Shown: positions 26,523 to 35,784, numbered from the stretch's first letter. The stretch: 64,000 nucleotides of DNA from Rhizobium sp. TH2 (GCF_024707525.1 NZ_CP062231.1:3162001-3226000); one strand, 5' to 3'. Translations and numbers: made by a program. Notes: generated from the sequence alone by a model not told the origin.

Positions 26523-26996
26523 TCAGGCCTGCATCGTCTGCATCTTGGCCATGTTGGCCTTGATCTCTTCTTCGCTCAGTTGCTCGCCGGGCGTGGAAAG
26601 AGACCAGCTATGGCCGAACGGATCCTCGAGCACGCCGTAGCGATCACCCCAGAACTGGTCCGCGACGGGCATGATTTCCTTGGCACCGGCCGCGATCGCC
26701 TTGGCGAAGGCTGCATCGACGTCATCGACGATCATATGGACGGTCACGGGCGTCCCGCCGATAAGCTTCGGACCCTTTGCACCCCATTCAGGAAACTCGT
26801 CCATCAGCATCAGCATGGAATCGCCGAATTTCATGGACGCGTGCATGATCTTGCCGCTTTCACCATCCATCCGCATGCCTTCCTCGGCGCCGAAAGCTTT
26901 CTTGTAGAACTCGATTGCGTCAACGCAATTGGCGCAGACAAGATGTGGGGTCAGCGTATGCATGCCCTGCGGCACGGACTTCGTCGAAATCGTCAT
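26523..26996 (-). CDS. VOC family protein, PhnB-like
   Basis: 157 residues. TPHLVCANCVDAIEFYKKAFGAEE at the N-terminus and DQFWGDRYGVLEDPFGHSWSLST near the C-terminus are the PhnB/YybH-like glyoxalase-fold signatures. These proteins are widespread and mostly uncharacterised. Start ATG has GGAGGAG upstream. A near-perfect 18-bp dyad lies 28 bases upstream of the ATG. Confidence 0.85.
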   Translation of the reverse strand: MTISTKSVPQGMHTLTPHLVCANCVDAIEFYKKAFGAEEGMRMDGESGKIMHASMKFGDSMLMLMDEFPEWGAKGPKLIGGTPVTVHMIVDDVDAAFAKAIAAGAKEIMPVADQFWGDRYGVLEDPFGHSWSLSTPGEQLSEEEIKANMAKMQTMQA

Positions 26997-27024
26997 GGCT
27001 CTCCTCCTTTTGAGCTATCTGAAC

Positions 27025-27042
27025 ATACCAACTGGTCGGTAT
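27025..27042. promoter_or_regulatory. Imperfect dyad ATACC...GGTAT upstream of VOC gene
   Basis: ATACCAACTGGTCGGTAT at 27025-27042 pairs in 7 of 9 positions. The form ACCGACCAGTTGGT is typical of TetR-family operators; no TetR gene is adjacent, so control would be from elsewhere. Confidence 0.4.
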
Positions 27043-27189
27043 CGGTCAACCACTTTTTCAAGTATGGCTCACGACCAGTGACAAAAGATGGCAGCATGCC
27101 TCTGCGCCATTTCGGTACACTTGTGCCGAAACAGCTTGTTAACTCGGGATTGCTAAATTGCACTTTGCCTGCGCCCACGGAGTACCGCG

Positions 27190-29217
27190 TTGTTCAGCAG
27201 AGATTTGCAAAACTCCCCGTCCGCCGGGATTCAGGAAAGACGCGACGCAGTCCAGCAGGCACACCGCTTCATCGGCAATGTGATTGCCTGCGACGGGGCG
27301 CATGCGACCGTCGCTGCGTCGATCGGCTCGTTCGAGGAAGCCGAAGCGGATCTCTGGTCGGTCGGGCGTCTTGTCACCATTCTCGTCGGAAAGAACCGCG
27401 TGATCGCACTGACGCGCGCCATGCAGACATCCGCCGCGCAATGGACGGAAGACTCTTCGAACGCCTTCAAGGTCGAGCTTGAACTGCTGGGTGAAGTCCG
27501 CGTCTCTGACGACGGCCGCGAACAGTTCTCCACCGGCATCACGACCTATCCCTATCTCGGCGCCCGCGCGCATCAGATCCGGTCCTCCGACCTCATGAAG
27601 ATCTATGATCGCGGCGCGCTCGAAACCAGCGTCATTGGCAAGCTCAGTCAGGATGGCAGCATCGACGCTGCAGTCCACATCCCTTCCATGCTGTCGAAGC
27701 ATTTCGCGCTGGTCGGCTCGACCGGTTCCGGCAAGTCCACGGCCGTGTCGCTTCTGATGAACAAGGCGATAGAGAGCGATCCAAAACTGCGCATCCTGAT
27801 CCTCGATCCGCATAACGAATTCGCTGCCGCCTTCCCCGACAAGGCCGTGGTGATCGACACCGACAGCCTCGACCTGCCCTTCTGGCTTTTCCGCCTTGAG
27901 GAACTCGCCGAAGTTCTCTTTCGCGGCCGTCCGCCCATCGTCGACGAACTCGACGTGCTACGTGACCTCATCCCGGAAGCCAAGCGCGCCTTCCGCGGCA
28001 ACGAGAGCCTGTCCAGCCGTCGCAGCAGCGAGCGCAACGGCGTCACGGCCGACACGCCCGTTCCCTACCGTTTCGCCGATCTCATGGCATTGATCGACGA
28101 GCGTATCGGCAAGCTCGAAGGCCGCTCGGAAAAGCCCTATCTGCGCGCGCTGAAACTCCGCCTGGCCGCCGCGATCAACGATCCGCGCTACCGCTTCATG
28201 TTCTCCTCGAACACGATCAGCGACACGATCAACGAGACAATCTCCCAGATTTTCCGGATTCCCGGCGATGGCAGGCCGATCGCGACGCTGCAACTCGCCG
28301 GCATTCCGTCCGAAGTCGTCAATTCGGTCGCTTCCGTGCTCTGCCGCATGGCCTTCGAAATCTCGCTCTGGTCGAATGGTGCCGTCCACATTCTCGTGGT
28401 CTGCGAAGAGGCCCACCGCTACGTGCCGTCCGACCCCACGCTCGGCTTCTTCCCGACGCGCCAGGCGATTGCCCGCATCGCCAAGGAAGGCCGCAAATAC
28501 GGCTGCTCTCTGGGGATCATCACCCAGCGCCCGGGCGAACTCGACCAGACCATCCTGTCGCAGTGCTCGACCATCTTCTCGATGCGGCTCTCCAACGAAC
28601 TCGACCAGGACATCATTCGCAAGGCCATTCCAGGCTCATCGATATCGGCGATGAATTTCATCTCATCGCTCGCCAACGGCGAAGCCATCGCATTCGGCGA
28701 AGCGCTTCCCGTGCCGATGCGGCTCAAGTTCGAGCGCGTCAAGGAAAGCGTCCTCCCCCGCGCCCATGGCGCCGAGGTGAAGGAAGGGATCGACGATCCC
28801 TCGACCATCAATCTCGGCAATGTCATCGAACGGATGCGCCAGAGCGCGGGTCCCGATATCTCGGATTTCCAGTCGCGCGTCTCCGCAGCCGAGGCAACCG
28901 TGCAGGAAGCGGTCTTGGGCGGCATGCAATACGGCACGCCGATCGACGACGAAGCGCCGCTTCAACCCCGGTCGGAATTCTCCGGTGACCTCGAACCCTA
29001 TAATCCCGGCATGCTTCCCGGCTCGGCGCGCACCGCGCCCCTGGGCGAAATCACGCGGCAGGACACCCGGATCGATCGCTACAGCGCCCTTTTCAAGAAC
29101 TCCTCAGCCGACAACGGCGCCCGTTCCGTGAGCGCTGAGCCCGCGCTCTACCAGCCAAGCCAGACCCTGCGCGAGCGCCTTCTCTCCAAGTCGGGCAGCA
29201 GCCTCCTCAAGAAGTGA
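27190..29217 (+). CDS. HerA-like ATP-binding protein (DUF87)
   Basis: 675 residues, starting at a TTG with GGAG seven bases upstream. An N-terminal HAS-barrel-like region (residues 25-120) precedes a FtsK/HerA ATPase: Walker A GSTGSGKST at 176-184, Walker B IILVVCEEAHRYVP-like (HILVVCEEAHRY) near 400, and the downstream GIITQRPGELDQTILSQCSTIFSMRLSNELDQ sensor block. HerA proteins are hexameric DNA translocases acting with the nuclease NurA or with other effectors. No nuclease gene is adjacent. Role in DNA end processing or defence is open. Its last 11 bases overlap the convergent acetyltransferase gene. Confidence 0.85.
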   Translation: MFSRDLQNSPSAGIQERRDAVQQAHRFIGNVIACDGAHATVAASIGSFEEAEADLWSVGRLVTILVGKNRVIALTRAMQTSAAQWTEDSSNAFKVELELLGEVRVSDDGREQFSTGITTYPYLGARAHQIRSSDLMKIYDRGALETSVIGKLSQDGSIDAAVHIPSMLSKHFALVGSTGSGKSTAVSLLMNKAIESDPKLRILILDPHNEFAAAFPDKAVVIDTDSLDLPFWLFRLEELAEVLFRGRPPIVDELDVLRDLIPEAKRAFRGNESLSSRRSSERNGVTADTPVPYRFADLMALIDERIGKLEGRSEKPYLRALKLRLAAAINDPRYRFMFSSNTISDTINETISQIFRIPGDGRPIATLQLAGIPSEVVNSVASVLCRMAFEISLWSNGAVHILVVCEEAHRYVPSDPTLGFFPTRQAIARIAKEGRKYGCSLGIITQRPGELDQTILSQCSTIFSMRLSNELDQDIIRKAIPGSSISAMNFISSLANGEAIAFGEALPVPMRLKFERVKESVLPRAHGAEVKEGIDDPSTINLGNVIERMRQSAGPDISDFQSRVSAAEATVQEAVLGGMQYGTPIDDEAPLQPRSEFSGDLEPYNPGMLPGSARTAPLGEITRQDTRIDRYSALFKNSSADNGARSVSAEPALYQPSQTLRERLLSKSGSSLLKK

Positions 29218-29764
29218 CACTCGAGGCTTGCAGGTGCTTGTACATGAAGGTCGCACCATCCATCCGCTCTGACACCGTATCGCGGCAGTAGCCCGGTATC
29301 ACCCCTGCCGTGAGATAGCCGAGCGAGGCATAAAGCGGCTCGGCCTTGTCGCCCGTACGGGTGTCGAGCGTGATCAGGCTGCGTCCCAGCTCTCCGGCAA
29401 CCCTCTCGATCTCCGCCATCAGGATGCGCGCGATGCCGCGATTGCGGAAATCCGGATGCACCATCAGCTTGCGCAATTCGGCACGATGGTGCTGGTTCGG
29501 CGGCATGTCATGATCCAGCTGAACCGTACCGGCGATCCTACCTTCAAGCCAGGCCACGAGCATGACCAGTTTGCCACCTTCGAGCGCAGGCAGGACTTTC
29601 CGCGTCCAGAAATCCGCGGCGTCTTTCATGTCGTAGGGCAGCATGAAGTTGATGCTGGCACCAGCCTCGACGCTGGCATGCAGAATGCCGGCGAGGCCAG
29701 CGAGATTGTTCGTCAAATCCTCCGCCCCGAACCGCACGATTTCGATGGATGGTCTGGTATCCAT
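29207..29764 (-). CDS. GNAT family N-acetyltransferase
   Basis: 185 residues from the ATG at 29764 (GAGGAA upstream). The acetyl-CoA-binding motif A is seen as LRKLMVHPDFRNRGIARILMAEIERVAGELG, followed by LITLDTRTGDKAEPLYASLGY. The acceptor substrate is unknown. Seven bases after the stop of an XRE-cupin regulator on the same strand, so the two form an operon and the regulator probably senses or controls the acetylated compound. Confidence 0.88.
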   Translation of the reverse strand: MDTRPSIEIVRFGAEDLTNNLAGLAGILHASVEAGASINFMLPYDMKDAADFWTRKVLPALEGGKLVMLVAWLEGRIAGTVQLDHDMPPNQHHRAELRKLMVHPDFRNRGIARILMAEIERVAGELGRSLITLDTRTGDKAEPLYASLGYLTAGVIPGYCRDTVSERMDGATFMYKHLQASSVTS

Positions 29765-29771
29765 GTGTTCC

Positions 29772-30344
29772 TCACACCATAAAGAGAAGGTATCTCGCGC
29801 CGCAGTCATCGGGGGTCGCGAATTCCGTTGCGCCGTAGAGCTGGTAGCGCAGGCAATCCCCAGCGCTCAAATCATGCGCGCGGCCGCCGATCGTAAGCGT
29901 GAGCTGTCCCTCGAGCAGGACGAGATGATGCTCAAGCCCGGGCTTCGACGCCTCCGGATAGATAATGCTGGTGCCCGGCGGCAGCGTGCCCTGGATCACC
30001 TCGCCAGCGAGCGCCGCGTTGGGCGGAGACACCGAGCGGCGTTCGAAGCCAGTCTGCGGATCGCTCCAGACCCATTGCTCATCGCGCCGCACGACGGGCG
30101 CGAACGCATCCTCCACCATCCGCATCAGCCGCGACATCGTCATGCCATAGGCCGCGCACAGCCGGCCAAGTACCGCCGCCGTCGGGCTGACCTCGGCGTT
30201 TTCGAGACGTGATAAAGTCGCCCGGCTGACGCCGCTGAGACGCGCCAGTTCGTCGAGCGAGCAGTTGCGCTCCGCGCGAAGGCTTCTAAGCCGCGTGGCG
30301 ATCTGGTTGTCAAAAGTGCTGTCGTCGCTCGAAGAAAATCCCAT
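29772..30344 (-). CDS. XRE family regulator with cupin domain
   Basis: 190 residues from the ATG at 30344; the frame runs further upstream but crosses the dyad described here. Residues about 8-65 are an XRE helix-turn-helix (IATRLRSLRAERNCSLDELARLSGVSRATLSRLENAEVSPTAAVLGRLCAAYG). Residues about 105-185 are a cupin (GLEHHLVLLEGQLTLTIGGRAHDLSAGDCLRY) likely to bind a small ligand. No Shine-Dalgarno sequence is present. The gene begins within a large dyad, indicating tight autoregulation. Confidence 0.85.
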   Translation of the reverse strand: MGFSSSDDSTFDNQIATRLRSLRAERNCSLDELARLSGVSRATLSRLENAEVSPTAAVLGRLCAAYGMTMSRLMRMVEDAFAPVVRRDEQWVWSDPQTGFERRSVSPPNAALAGEVIQGTLPPGTSIIYPEASKPGLEHHLVLLEGQLTLTIGGRAHDLSAGDCLRYQLYGATEFATPDDCGARYLLFMV

Positions 30345-30367
30345 ATACGGAATATATTTCCAAATAT
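30343..30367. promoter_or_regulatory. 25-bp dyad overlapping the XRE-cupin start codon
   Basis: Plus strand ATAT-N2-GGAA-N5-TTCC-N2-ATAT, with all specified positions symmetric. It covers the start codon region of the XRE-cupin gene and the bases just upstream, a position that would block both transcription and translation. Confidence 0.6.
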
Positions 30368-30402
30368 GAGAAATGCAAGTGCGATGTGAAATTTCGTGGG
30401 AC

Positions 30403-31458
30403 TTATTTCGCCGGGCAAAGCATCGGCAGCCCATCACGCGATGTCGCCTGGGAAAACTCATCGAACCGGAAGCGTAGCGTCCCGGGCACGCTCGAACGAT
30501 AGATACCGAACTTGAAATACGGGCCTACGAGTTTTTCGTCGCCGCCCTGCTTCAGCGTCGCGCCGATATTGCCGCGCACGGACACAATCTTCTCGCCATT
30601 CGCCCAGATATCGATCTCACCCCTGCCCCGGGGTCCGCGTTCGTTGTCGCCACGACCCGGCTTGATGCGATAGATCATATCGACCCAACCCTTCCGGGGA
30701 TCCGGTAGGACGGCGTCCTTCTCGGGAATGACCTCGATTTGTGAGACGAACTTGGGGTCGGCCAGACCGACAGACTTGGCGATCTCCGAACTTTGCGCAA
30801 AAGATCCCTTGTCCACCGGCGCGCCGGCGACATCGTCGGAGCGGGTTTTGCGCGCGAAATCTGACACTCTTCCATCGACGAGTTCCGTCGATTGAAGGCC
30901 CAGGACCGCGTTAATATCCTTCTCGTGTTTGTCGCCCGGCTTGGTGGCACTCGCTTCGACCGTCTGGACGTCATCGTAATTGCCTTCGGCCGACGCGACT
31001 ACCCGCCGGTTGTCGTTGTCCTGCACGGTGATATGGAACACGCCATTGTCGAAGCGCTGCGCCAGCATCGGACTGCCATCGCCCGGCCCCTTCCATTGGC
31101 CGATGACAGTGCGGGCGCTGCCGATGGTGGGTATGTCGCCGTCTATCCGGAAGCTGAACCGATACCACACCTCCTGCCCGAATGACGGCCAGGACGACTT
31201 GGCGGTTCTGAGTTCCGCGCGCTCGCACGCATTGCCACATTGCTGGCCACCATCGCCTTCGCGCGCCGTGATCTCAATGGCCGAGAGCCCGCACCGGCTG
31301 TCCGGCACAAACGATATCTGGGCATCCGTGATCTGCTTCTTCGTCCACTTCGTCGGATCGAGCGAGCCGTTATCGAAATCATCCTTCAGCGATTGCGCGC
31401 AGGCACTGTCCGCGCACAATACTGCAATCGCGACTGCCGCGAGCGCAAGAATACGCAT
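30403..31458 (-). CDS. Secreted polysaccharide lyase (PF14099-like jelly roll)
   Basis: 351 residues from the ATG at 31458 (GGAGGAGA upstream), beginning with a signal peptide (RILALAAVAIAVLCADSACAQ). Family features are ERAELRTAKSSWPSFGQEVWYRFSFRID, VIGQWKGPGDGSPMLAQRF, and the C-terminal GPYFKFGIYRSSVPGTLRFRFDEF, as in heparin-lyase/glucuronan-lyase-like enzymes. An insert at about 165-260 is not typical of short members. Predicted to cleave acidic polysaccharide outside the cytoplasm. Polymer specificity is unknown. Confidence 0.8.
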   Translation of the reverse strand: MRILALAAVAIAVLCADSACAQSLKDDFDNGSLDPTKWTKKQITDAQISFVPDSRCGLSAIEITAREGDGGQQCGNACERAELRTAKSSWPSFGQEVWYRFSFRIDGDIPTIGSARTVIGQWKGPGDGSPMLAQRFDNGVFHITVQDNDNRRVVASAEGNYDDVQTVEASATKPGDKHEKDINAVLGLQSTELVDGRVSDFARKTRSDDVAGAPVDKGSFAQSSEIAKSVGLADPKFVSQIEVIPEKDAVLPDPRKGWVDMIYRIKPGRGDNERGPRGRGEIDIWANGEKIVSVRGNIGATLKQGGDEKLVGPYFKFGIYRSSVPGTLRFRFDEFSQATSRDGLPMLCPAK

Positions 31459-31552
31459 TTCTCCTCCCTCGATCCGATGCACGAGGATGCTGGCAATTCT
31501 CCCGTCCGCAGTATACTCGATCGGCGGCCTTGGGATAGTCATTCATCACCGA

Positions 31553-32452
31553 TCAGTCGGATCCGATCCGCGTCCAGCTTTCATCCATCTGGTTGCGGAA
31601 CCATGTCATCTGCCGCTTGGCATATTGCCGCGTCGCCGCCGACGCCTGGGATATGACCTCGACGCACGTCATCTCGCCCCGCAGCATGGCGGATATCTGC
31701 GGCACGCCGATGGCCTTCATGACGGGCAGCGCCTTGGGCAGATCGAGGGCCACCAACGCGCGCACCTCCTCGATCGCGCCACGGTCCAGCATGGTCTCGA
31801 ACCGCCGGTTGATCCTGTCATGCAGCACCGACCGCTCCGGCTCGACGATGATCTTCATCGCCCGGCCCGGATCGATGATTGCCGCACCAGGCTTCTCCTG
31901 GAAGACGGAAATCGAGCGACCGGTCGCCTCCTTCACCTCAAGCGCCCTGAGGATCCGCTGACCGTCGGAAGGGTTCAACTGGTCGGCCATTTCAGGATCG
32001 CGTGCGCCGAGTTCGGCATGCAGTGCCCATGGTCCATCCTCGGCAAGCCGCGCCCGCCATTTTGCACGGATGGGTGCAGGTATCTCGGGCATGTCGGACA
32101 ACCCGCCTGTCAGTGCCTTGAAGTAGAGCCCGGTGCCGCCGACGAAAACCGGAAGCTTGCCTCGCGCCCGCAAATCCTCGATCAGCGGCGTGACGGCCCG
32201 CATCCACTCGCCGGTGGAATAGGCGGTCGCGGCCGGGACCACGCCATACAGATGATGCGGCACGCCGCCCATGTCGTCGATATCGGGCCGAGCCGTCAGC
32301 ACATGCAGCGTATCGTAGACCTGCATCGAGTCAGCATTGATCACCTCGCCGCCGTGTTCCCGCGCCAGTTCCGCGGCCAGAGCGGACTTGCCGCTGGCGG
32401 TTGGCCCGGTTATCAGGATCGCGTCCATTCTGGTCGAAGGAATTTTGTTCAT
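31553..32452 (-). CDS. miaA: tRNA dimethylallyltransferase
   Basis: 299 residues. Transfers the dimethylallyl group to A37 of tRNAs reading UNN codons. Walker A-like GPTASGKS at 16-23, NADSMQVYDTL, the DMGGVPHHLYG block, PVFVGGTGLYFKALTGGLS and the C-terminal AAATRQYAKRQMTWFRNQ are all present. The ATG at 32452 is preferred over one eight codons later because relatives carry a short N-terminal extension. Its start codon overlaps that of the divergent serB by two bases. Confidence 0.95.
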   Translation of the reverse strand: MNKIPSTRMDAILITGPTASGKSALAAELAREHGGEVINADSMQVYDTLHVLTARPDIDDMGGVPHHLYGVVPAATAYSTGEWMRAVTPLIEDLRARGKLPVFVGGTGLYFKALTGGLSDMPEIPAPIRAKWRARLAEDGPWALHAELGARDPEMADQLNPSDGQRILRALEVKEATGRSISVFQEKPGAAIIDPGRAMKIIVEPERSVLHDRINRRFETMLDRGAIEEVRALVALDLPKALPVMKAIGVPQISAMLRGEMTCVEVISQASAATRQYAKRQMTWFRNQMDESWTRIGSD

Positions 32453-33338
32453 GGCCCTCGTTGCCACGCTTATCGCCAATCCGTCAAATCCGAAGCTGAC
32501 GCCCGCCCTTGCCGAAAAGGCGGCCAATGCCGTCAACGCCTCGGGCGTCTACTGGCTGGCGGATGGCGTCGCCTGCGACCTGCCCCTCAGGGACGAACCG
32601 GCCGCAGCCGAACAATTGGCGCTCCTGCGCGAAGCAGTGCGTGACGAACCGGTCGATGTCGTGGTCCAGGACGCCGAAACCCGCCGCAAGAAAATGCTGA
32701 TCGCCGATATGGATTCCACCATGATCGGCCAGGAATGCATCGACGAACTCGCCGCCGAAGTCGGCCTCAAGGACATGGTCTCGGCGATCACCGCCCGCGC
32801 CATGAACGGCGAGATCGCCTTCGAGCCGGCATTGCGCGAGCGCGTCGCGCTGCTGAGGGGGCTCGATGTCTCGGTGATCGCAAGCGTCATCGAAAAGCGC
32901 ATCACGCTCACCCCGGGCGGCATCGAGCTCGTCCGCACGATGAAATCGAAGGGCTACTACACCGCCCTCGTCTCTGGCGGCTTCACCAGCTTCACCCACC
33001 GCATCGCCGCCACGATCGGGTTCGACGAGAACCGCGCCAATGTGCTGATCGAGAAGGAGGGCAAGCTCATTGGTGAAGTCACCGAGCCCATCCTCGGCAA
33101 GCAGGCCAAGGTCGATGCCCTCAATGAAATCACCGCCCGCCTCGGCATCACGCCCGATGAGGCAATCGCGGTCGGCGATGGCGCCAACGATCTCGGCATG
33201 CTGCACCTCGCCGGCTCCGGCGTCGCCATCCACGCCAAGCCATCCGTGGCGGCGGAAGCGAAAATCCGCATCGACCATGGGGATTTGACGGCGCTGCTTT
33301 ATTTGCAAGGGTATCGGAAGAGTGATTTTGTATCATGA
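32451..33338 (+). CDS. serB: Phosphoserine phosphatase
   Basis: 295 residues from the ATG at 32451 (GAAGGAA eight bases upstream). Last step of serine synthesis. HAD motif I is DMDSTM with nucleophile Asp86 and acid Asp88, followed by the conserved ECIDELA; motif II is ALVSGGFT; motif III/IV is AVGDGANDLGML. The N-terminal 80 residues are the ACT-like region of the longer SerB form. Divergent from miaA with overlapping start codons; its stop overlaps the next gene (ATGA). Confidence 0.95.
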   Translation: MALVATLIANPSNPKLTPALAEKAANAVNASGVYWLADGVACDLPLRDEPAAAEQLALLREAVRDEPVDVVVQDAETRRKKMLIADMDSTMIGQECIDELAAEVGLKDMVSAITARAMNGEIAFEPALRERVALLRGLDVSVIASVIEKRITLTPGGIELVRTMKSKGYYTALVSGGFTSFTHRIAATIGFDENRANVLIEKEGKLIGEVTEPILGKQAKVDALNEITARLGITPDEAIAVGDGANDLGMLHLAGSGVAIHAKPSVAAEAKIRIDHGDLTALLYLQGYRKSDFVS

Positions 33339-34180
33339 AGACAAGCAATCCCGGCTTCTACCACCGCCAGATCGGCGATCTGATTGTCACCGCGATTTTC
33401 GACGGCATGGTGGAGGTTTCGCTCGAGGCCGTCACGAGCATCCCTCAGGATGAGGCTCGCCGCCTGCAGGACCAAAGCCTTCGCCCATTTCCACCGCTGT
33501 TGCCCACATCGATCTTCGCCGTGACGCGCGGCGAGGAGACAATCGTCATCGATGCCGGTGGTGCACCCGAACTCGATGCGGACCTGGGCCTCAGCCGCGC
33601 CAACATGCTCGCGGCCGGCATTGATCCTGATCGGGTTCGCGCCGTCCTCATGACGCATCTCCACACTGACCACTATGGCGGCCTTGTCTTGTCCGATGGT
33701 TCGGCCGCGTTTCCAAATGCCGAGTTGATCATGAATGCCGAAGAGCACCGCTCCCGCTTCGGAACTGCCGACGCCCCGCTCGCGCCTCCGGACTACCTGC
33801 CGCGCGCCATAGCGCCCTACACCAACCGTCTGCGGCTCATCGAAGGCGGAGCAATTCTTTATGGAATCGAAACGGTGTTCCTGCCGGGCCACACGCCCGG
33901 CCACACCGGTTGGCTTCTAAAATCTGGTGAAGAACGACTCCTCATCTGGGGCGACGTGGTCCATCTGCCCGCCATCCAGTTCAAGCATCCCGAGGCATCG
34001 ATGAGCTATGACACCGACACGGCACAATCGGCAGCGAGCCGCCGGGGTGCCTTCCGCAGGGCCGCCCGCGAAGGCTTCCTTGCCGCTGGAATGCACATGG
34101 ATTTTCCGTGCTTCGGTCATGTTGTCCCCGATGGCGACGCCTACCGCTGGATCCCGGAGCCCTACCGGCACACGCCCTGA
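33335..34180 (+). CDS. MBL-fold metallo-hydrolase
   Basis: 281 residues. The zinc-binding motif is THLHTDHYGG near residue 110, with later ligands in HTPGHTGW and the GDVVH Asp. The arrangement resembles AHL-lactonase/methyl parathion hydrolase-type members, but lactonase activity cannot be claimed from these motifs alone. It overlaps serB by four bases, so it is translationally coupled. No signal peptide is seen. Confidence 0.85.
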   Translation: MKTSNPGFYHRQIGDLIVTAIFDGMVEVSLEAVTSIPQDEARRLQDQSLRPFPPLLPTSIFAVTRGEETIVIDAGGAPELDADLGLSRANMLAAGIDPDRVRAVLMTHLHTDHYGGLVLSDGSAAFPNAELIMNAEEHRSRFGTADAPLAPPDYLPRAIAPYTNRLRLIEGGAILYGIETVFLPGHTPGHTGWLLKSGEERLLIWGDVVHLPAIQFKHPEASMSYDTDTAQSAASRRGAFRRAAREGFLAAGMHMDFPCFGHVVPDGDAYRWIPEPYRHTP

Positions 34181-34207
34181 CACTCGTCGCGCGTGGCGGG
34201 GCGCGCC

Positions 34208-35767
34208 CTACTCTATCGGCACCGCCACCAGCCTCAACTCGCCCTTCTGGTTCGCCACCATGAGATAGGCGTTGCGCCGGTCATCAGCCTTCAGTTCGGT
34301 GATCTTACCGGCCACATCTTCGGGCGACTCCACGAAATCCTGGGCGATCTCTACGATCACGTCACCCTTGCGGATGCCCTTCTCATGCGCTGCGGTGTTG
34401 GCCGGCACATCCAGTACCAGCACGCCCTCGACGTTTTCGGGAATGGAGAATTCCTTGCGGTTCTCCGCCGTCAGCGGCGAAAGCGTCAGGCCAAGGGTTT
34501 CGGCTGGCGTAATCGGTGCGGTTTTCGGCTTGGCATCCTTGGGATCGACGGGGTCGATACCTTCCGGCTTGGCAAGCCCGTTATTCTCGAGCTGTTCGGC
34601 GAGCTTCTCGGCATCGCTCTTCTTGTCCTCGGCCGGCTGGCGCGACAGCGTCACCTTCAGCGTCAGCTGCTCACCCTTGCGGATCACCACCACGTCGAGC
34701 GGCTTGTCGAGCGGGCTGTCAGCCACGACGCGCGGCAAGTCGCGCATTTCAAGAATATCCAGGCCGTTGAACTTCAGGATCACGTCACCGGCAACGATCG
34801 GCCCCTTTTCCACCGGCCCGCCCTTGACGATGCCCGAGATCAGCGCGCCGCGCGGCGTCTCGAGCTTGAGGTCGGCGATCATGTCATCGGTGACCGGCTG
34901 GATACGCACGCCGAGCCAGCCGCGATGAACATCGCCGAACTCCCTGAGCTGGGCGACGACATGCGCCGCGATCTCGGTCGGCACGGCAAAGCCGATGCCC
35001 ACGGAACCCCCGCCGGATGGCGAATAGATAGCCGTGTTGATGCCGATCACATCGCCAAACATGTTGAACAGCGGCCCGCCGGAGTTGCCGCGATTGATCG
35101 CCGCATCCGTCTGCAGGAAGTTGTCATATGGGCCGGCGTTGAGATTGCGGTTGCGGGCCGACACGATGCCGACCGACACCGATCCGCCGAGGCCGAAGGG
35201 ATTGCCGATCGCCATCACCCAGTCGCCGATCCGCATCTTGCGGGAATCGCCGAGCTTGACGTATTTCAGCGGCTTTTTCGGCTCCACCTTGAGCAGTGCG
35301 ATATCGGTCTTGGTATCGGTGCCGACCAGCTTTGCGGTGAGCTTGCCGCCGTTGGCAAAATTCACCACGATCTCGGACGCGCCCTCGATGACGTGGTTGT
35401 TGGTGACGATGAAGCCGGACGGATCGATGACGAAGCCGGAGCCCAGCGACGTCACCTTGCGCGCCGTATTGGCGCCCTCGTCATTGCGCTTCTTGAAGTA
35501 GTCGTCGAACAAATCCTGGAACGGCGCGTCCTTGGGCAGGTTGGGCGTCGGCACGCCCTCGTCGCCTTCAGCCTTGGTGTTCTGCGTGATCGATATGTTG
35601 ACCACCGCATCCATCAGGGATTCCGCGAGATTGGCCACCGATTCCGGCCCATGCTGGGTCTGGTGCGCGGCCGCGGGCGTCTCCTGCGCAATGGCGTGTG
35701 ATAGAGCCCCTGAAACCAGGGCCACGCCAAGCGCGATCGCTCCAAAACGGCTAGTCACCTTCGTCAT
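34208..35767 (-). CDS. degP: Do family periplasmic serine protease/chaperone
   Basis: 519 residues from the ATG at 35767, with a signal peptide (FGAIALGVALVSGALSHAIAQ). Trypsin-like catalytic triad: His125 in TNNHVIEGA, Asp155 in TKTDIALLKV, Ser229 in INRGNSGGPLF. Two PDZ domains follow, one around LGVRIQPVTDDMIADLKL and one at the C-terminus (GVLVLDVPANTAAHEKGIRKGDVIV). Last gene of the thyA-folA-hflK-hflC-DUF2065 cluster, 17 bases after the DUF2065 gene. It degrades or refolds misfolded envelope proteins. DegP, DegQ or MucD orthology is not resolved. Confidence 0.93.
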   Translation of the reverse strand: MTKVTSRFGAIALGVALVSGALSHAIAQETPAAAHQTQHGPESVANLAESLMDAVVNISITQNTKAEGDEGVPTPNLPKDAPFQDLFDDYFKKRNDEGANTARKVTSLGSGFVIDPSGFIVTNNHVIEGASEIVVNFANGGKLTAKLVGTDTKTDIALLKVEPKKPLKYVKLGDSRKMRIGDWVMAIGNPFGLGGSVSVGIVSARNRNLNAGPYDNFLQTDAAINRGNSGGPLFNMFGDVIGINTAIYSPSGGGSVGIGFAVPTEIAAHVVAQLREFGDVHRGWLGVRIQPVTDDMIADLKLETPRGALISGIVKGGPVEKGPIVAGDVILKFNGLDILEMRDLPRVVADSPLDKPLDVVVIRKGEQLTLKVTLSRQPAEDKKSDAEKLAEQLENNGLAKPEGIDPVDPKDAKPKTAPITPAETLGLTLSPLTAENRKEFSIPENVEGVLVLDVPANTAAHEKGIRKGDVIVEIAQDFVESPEDVAGKITELKADDRRNAYLMVANQKGELRLVAVPIE

Positions 35768-35784
35768 ATCTGTGCCTTTCAGCT

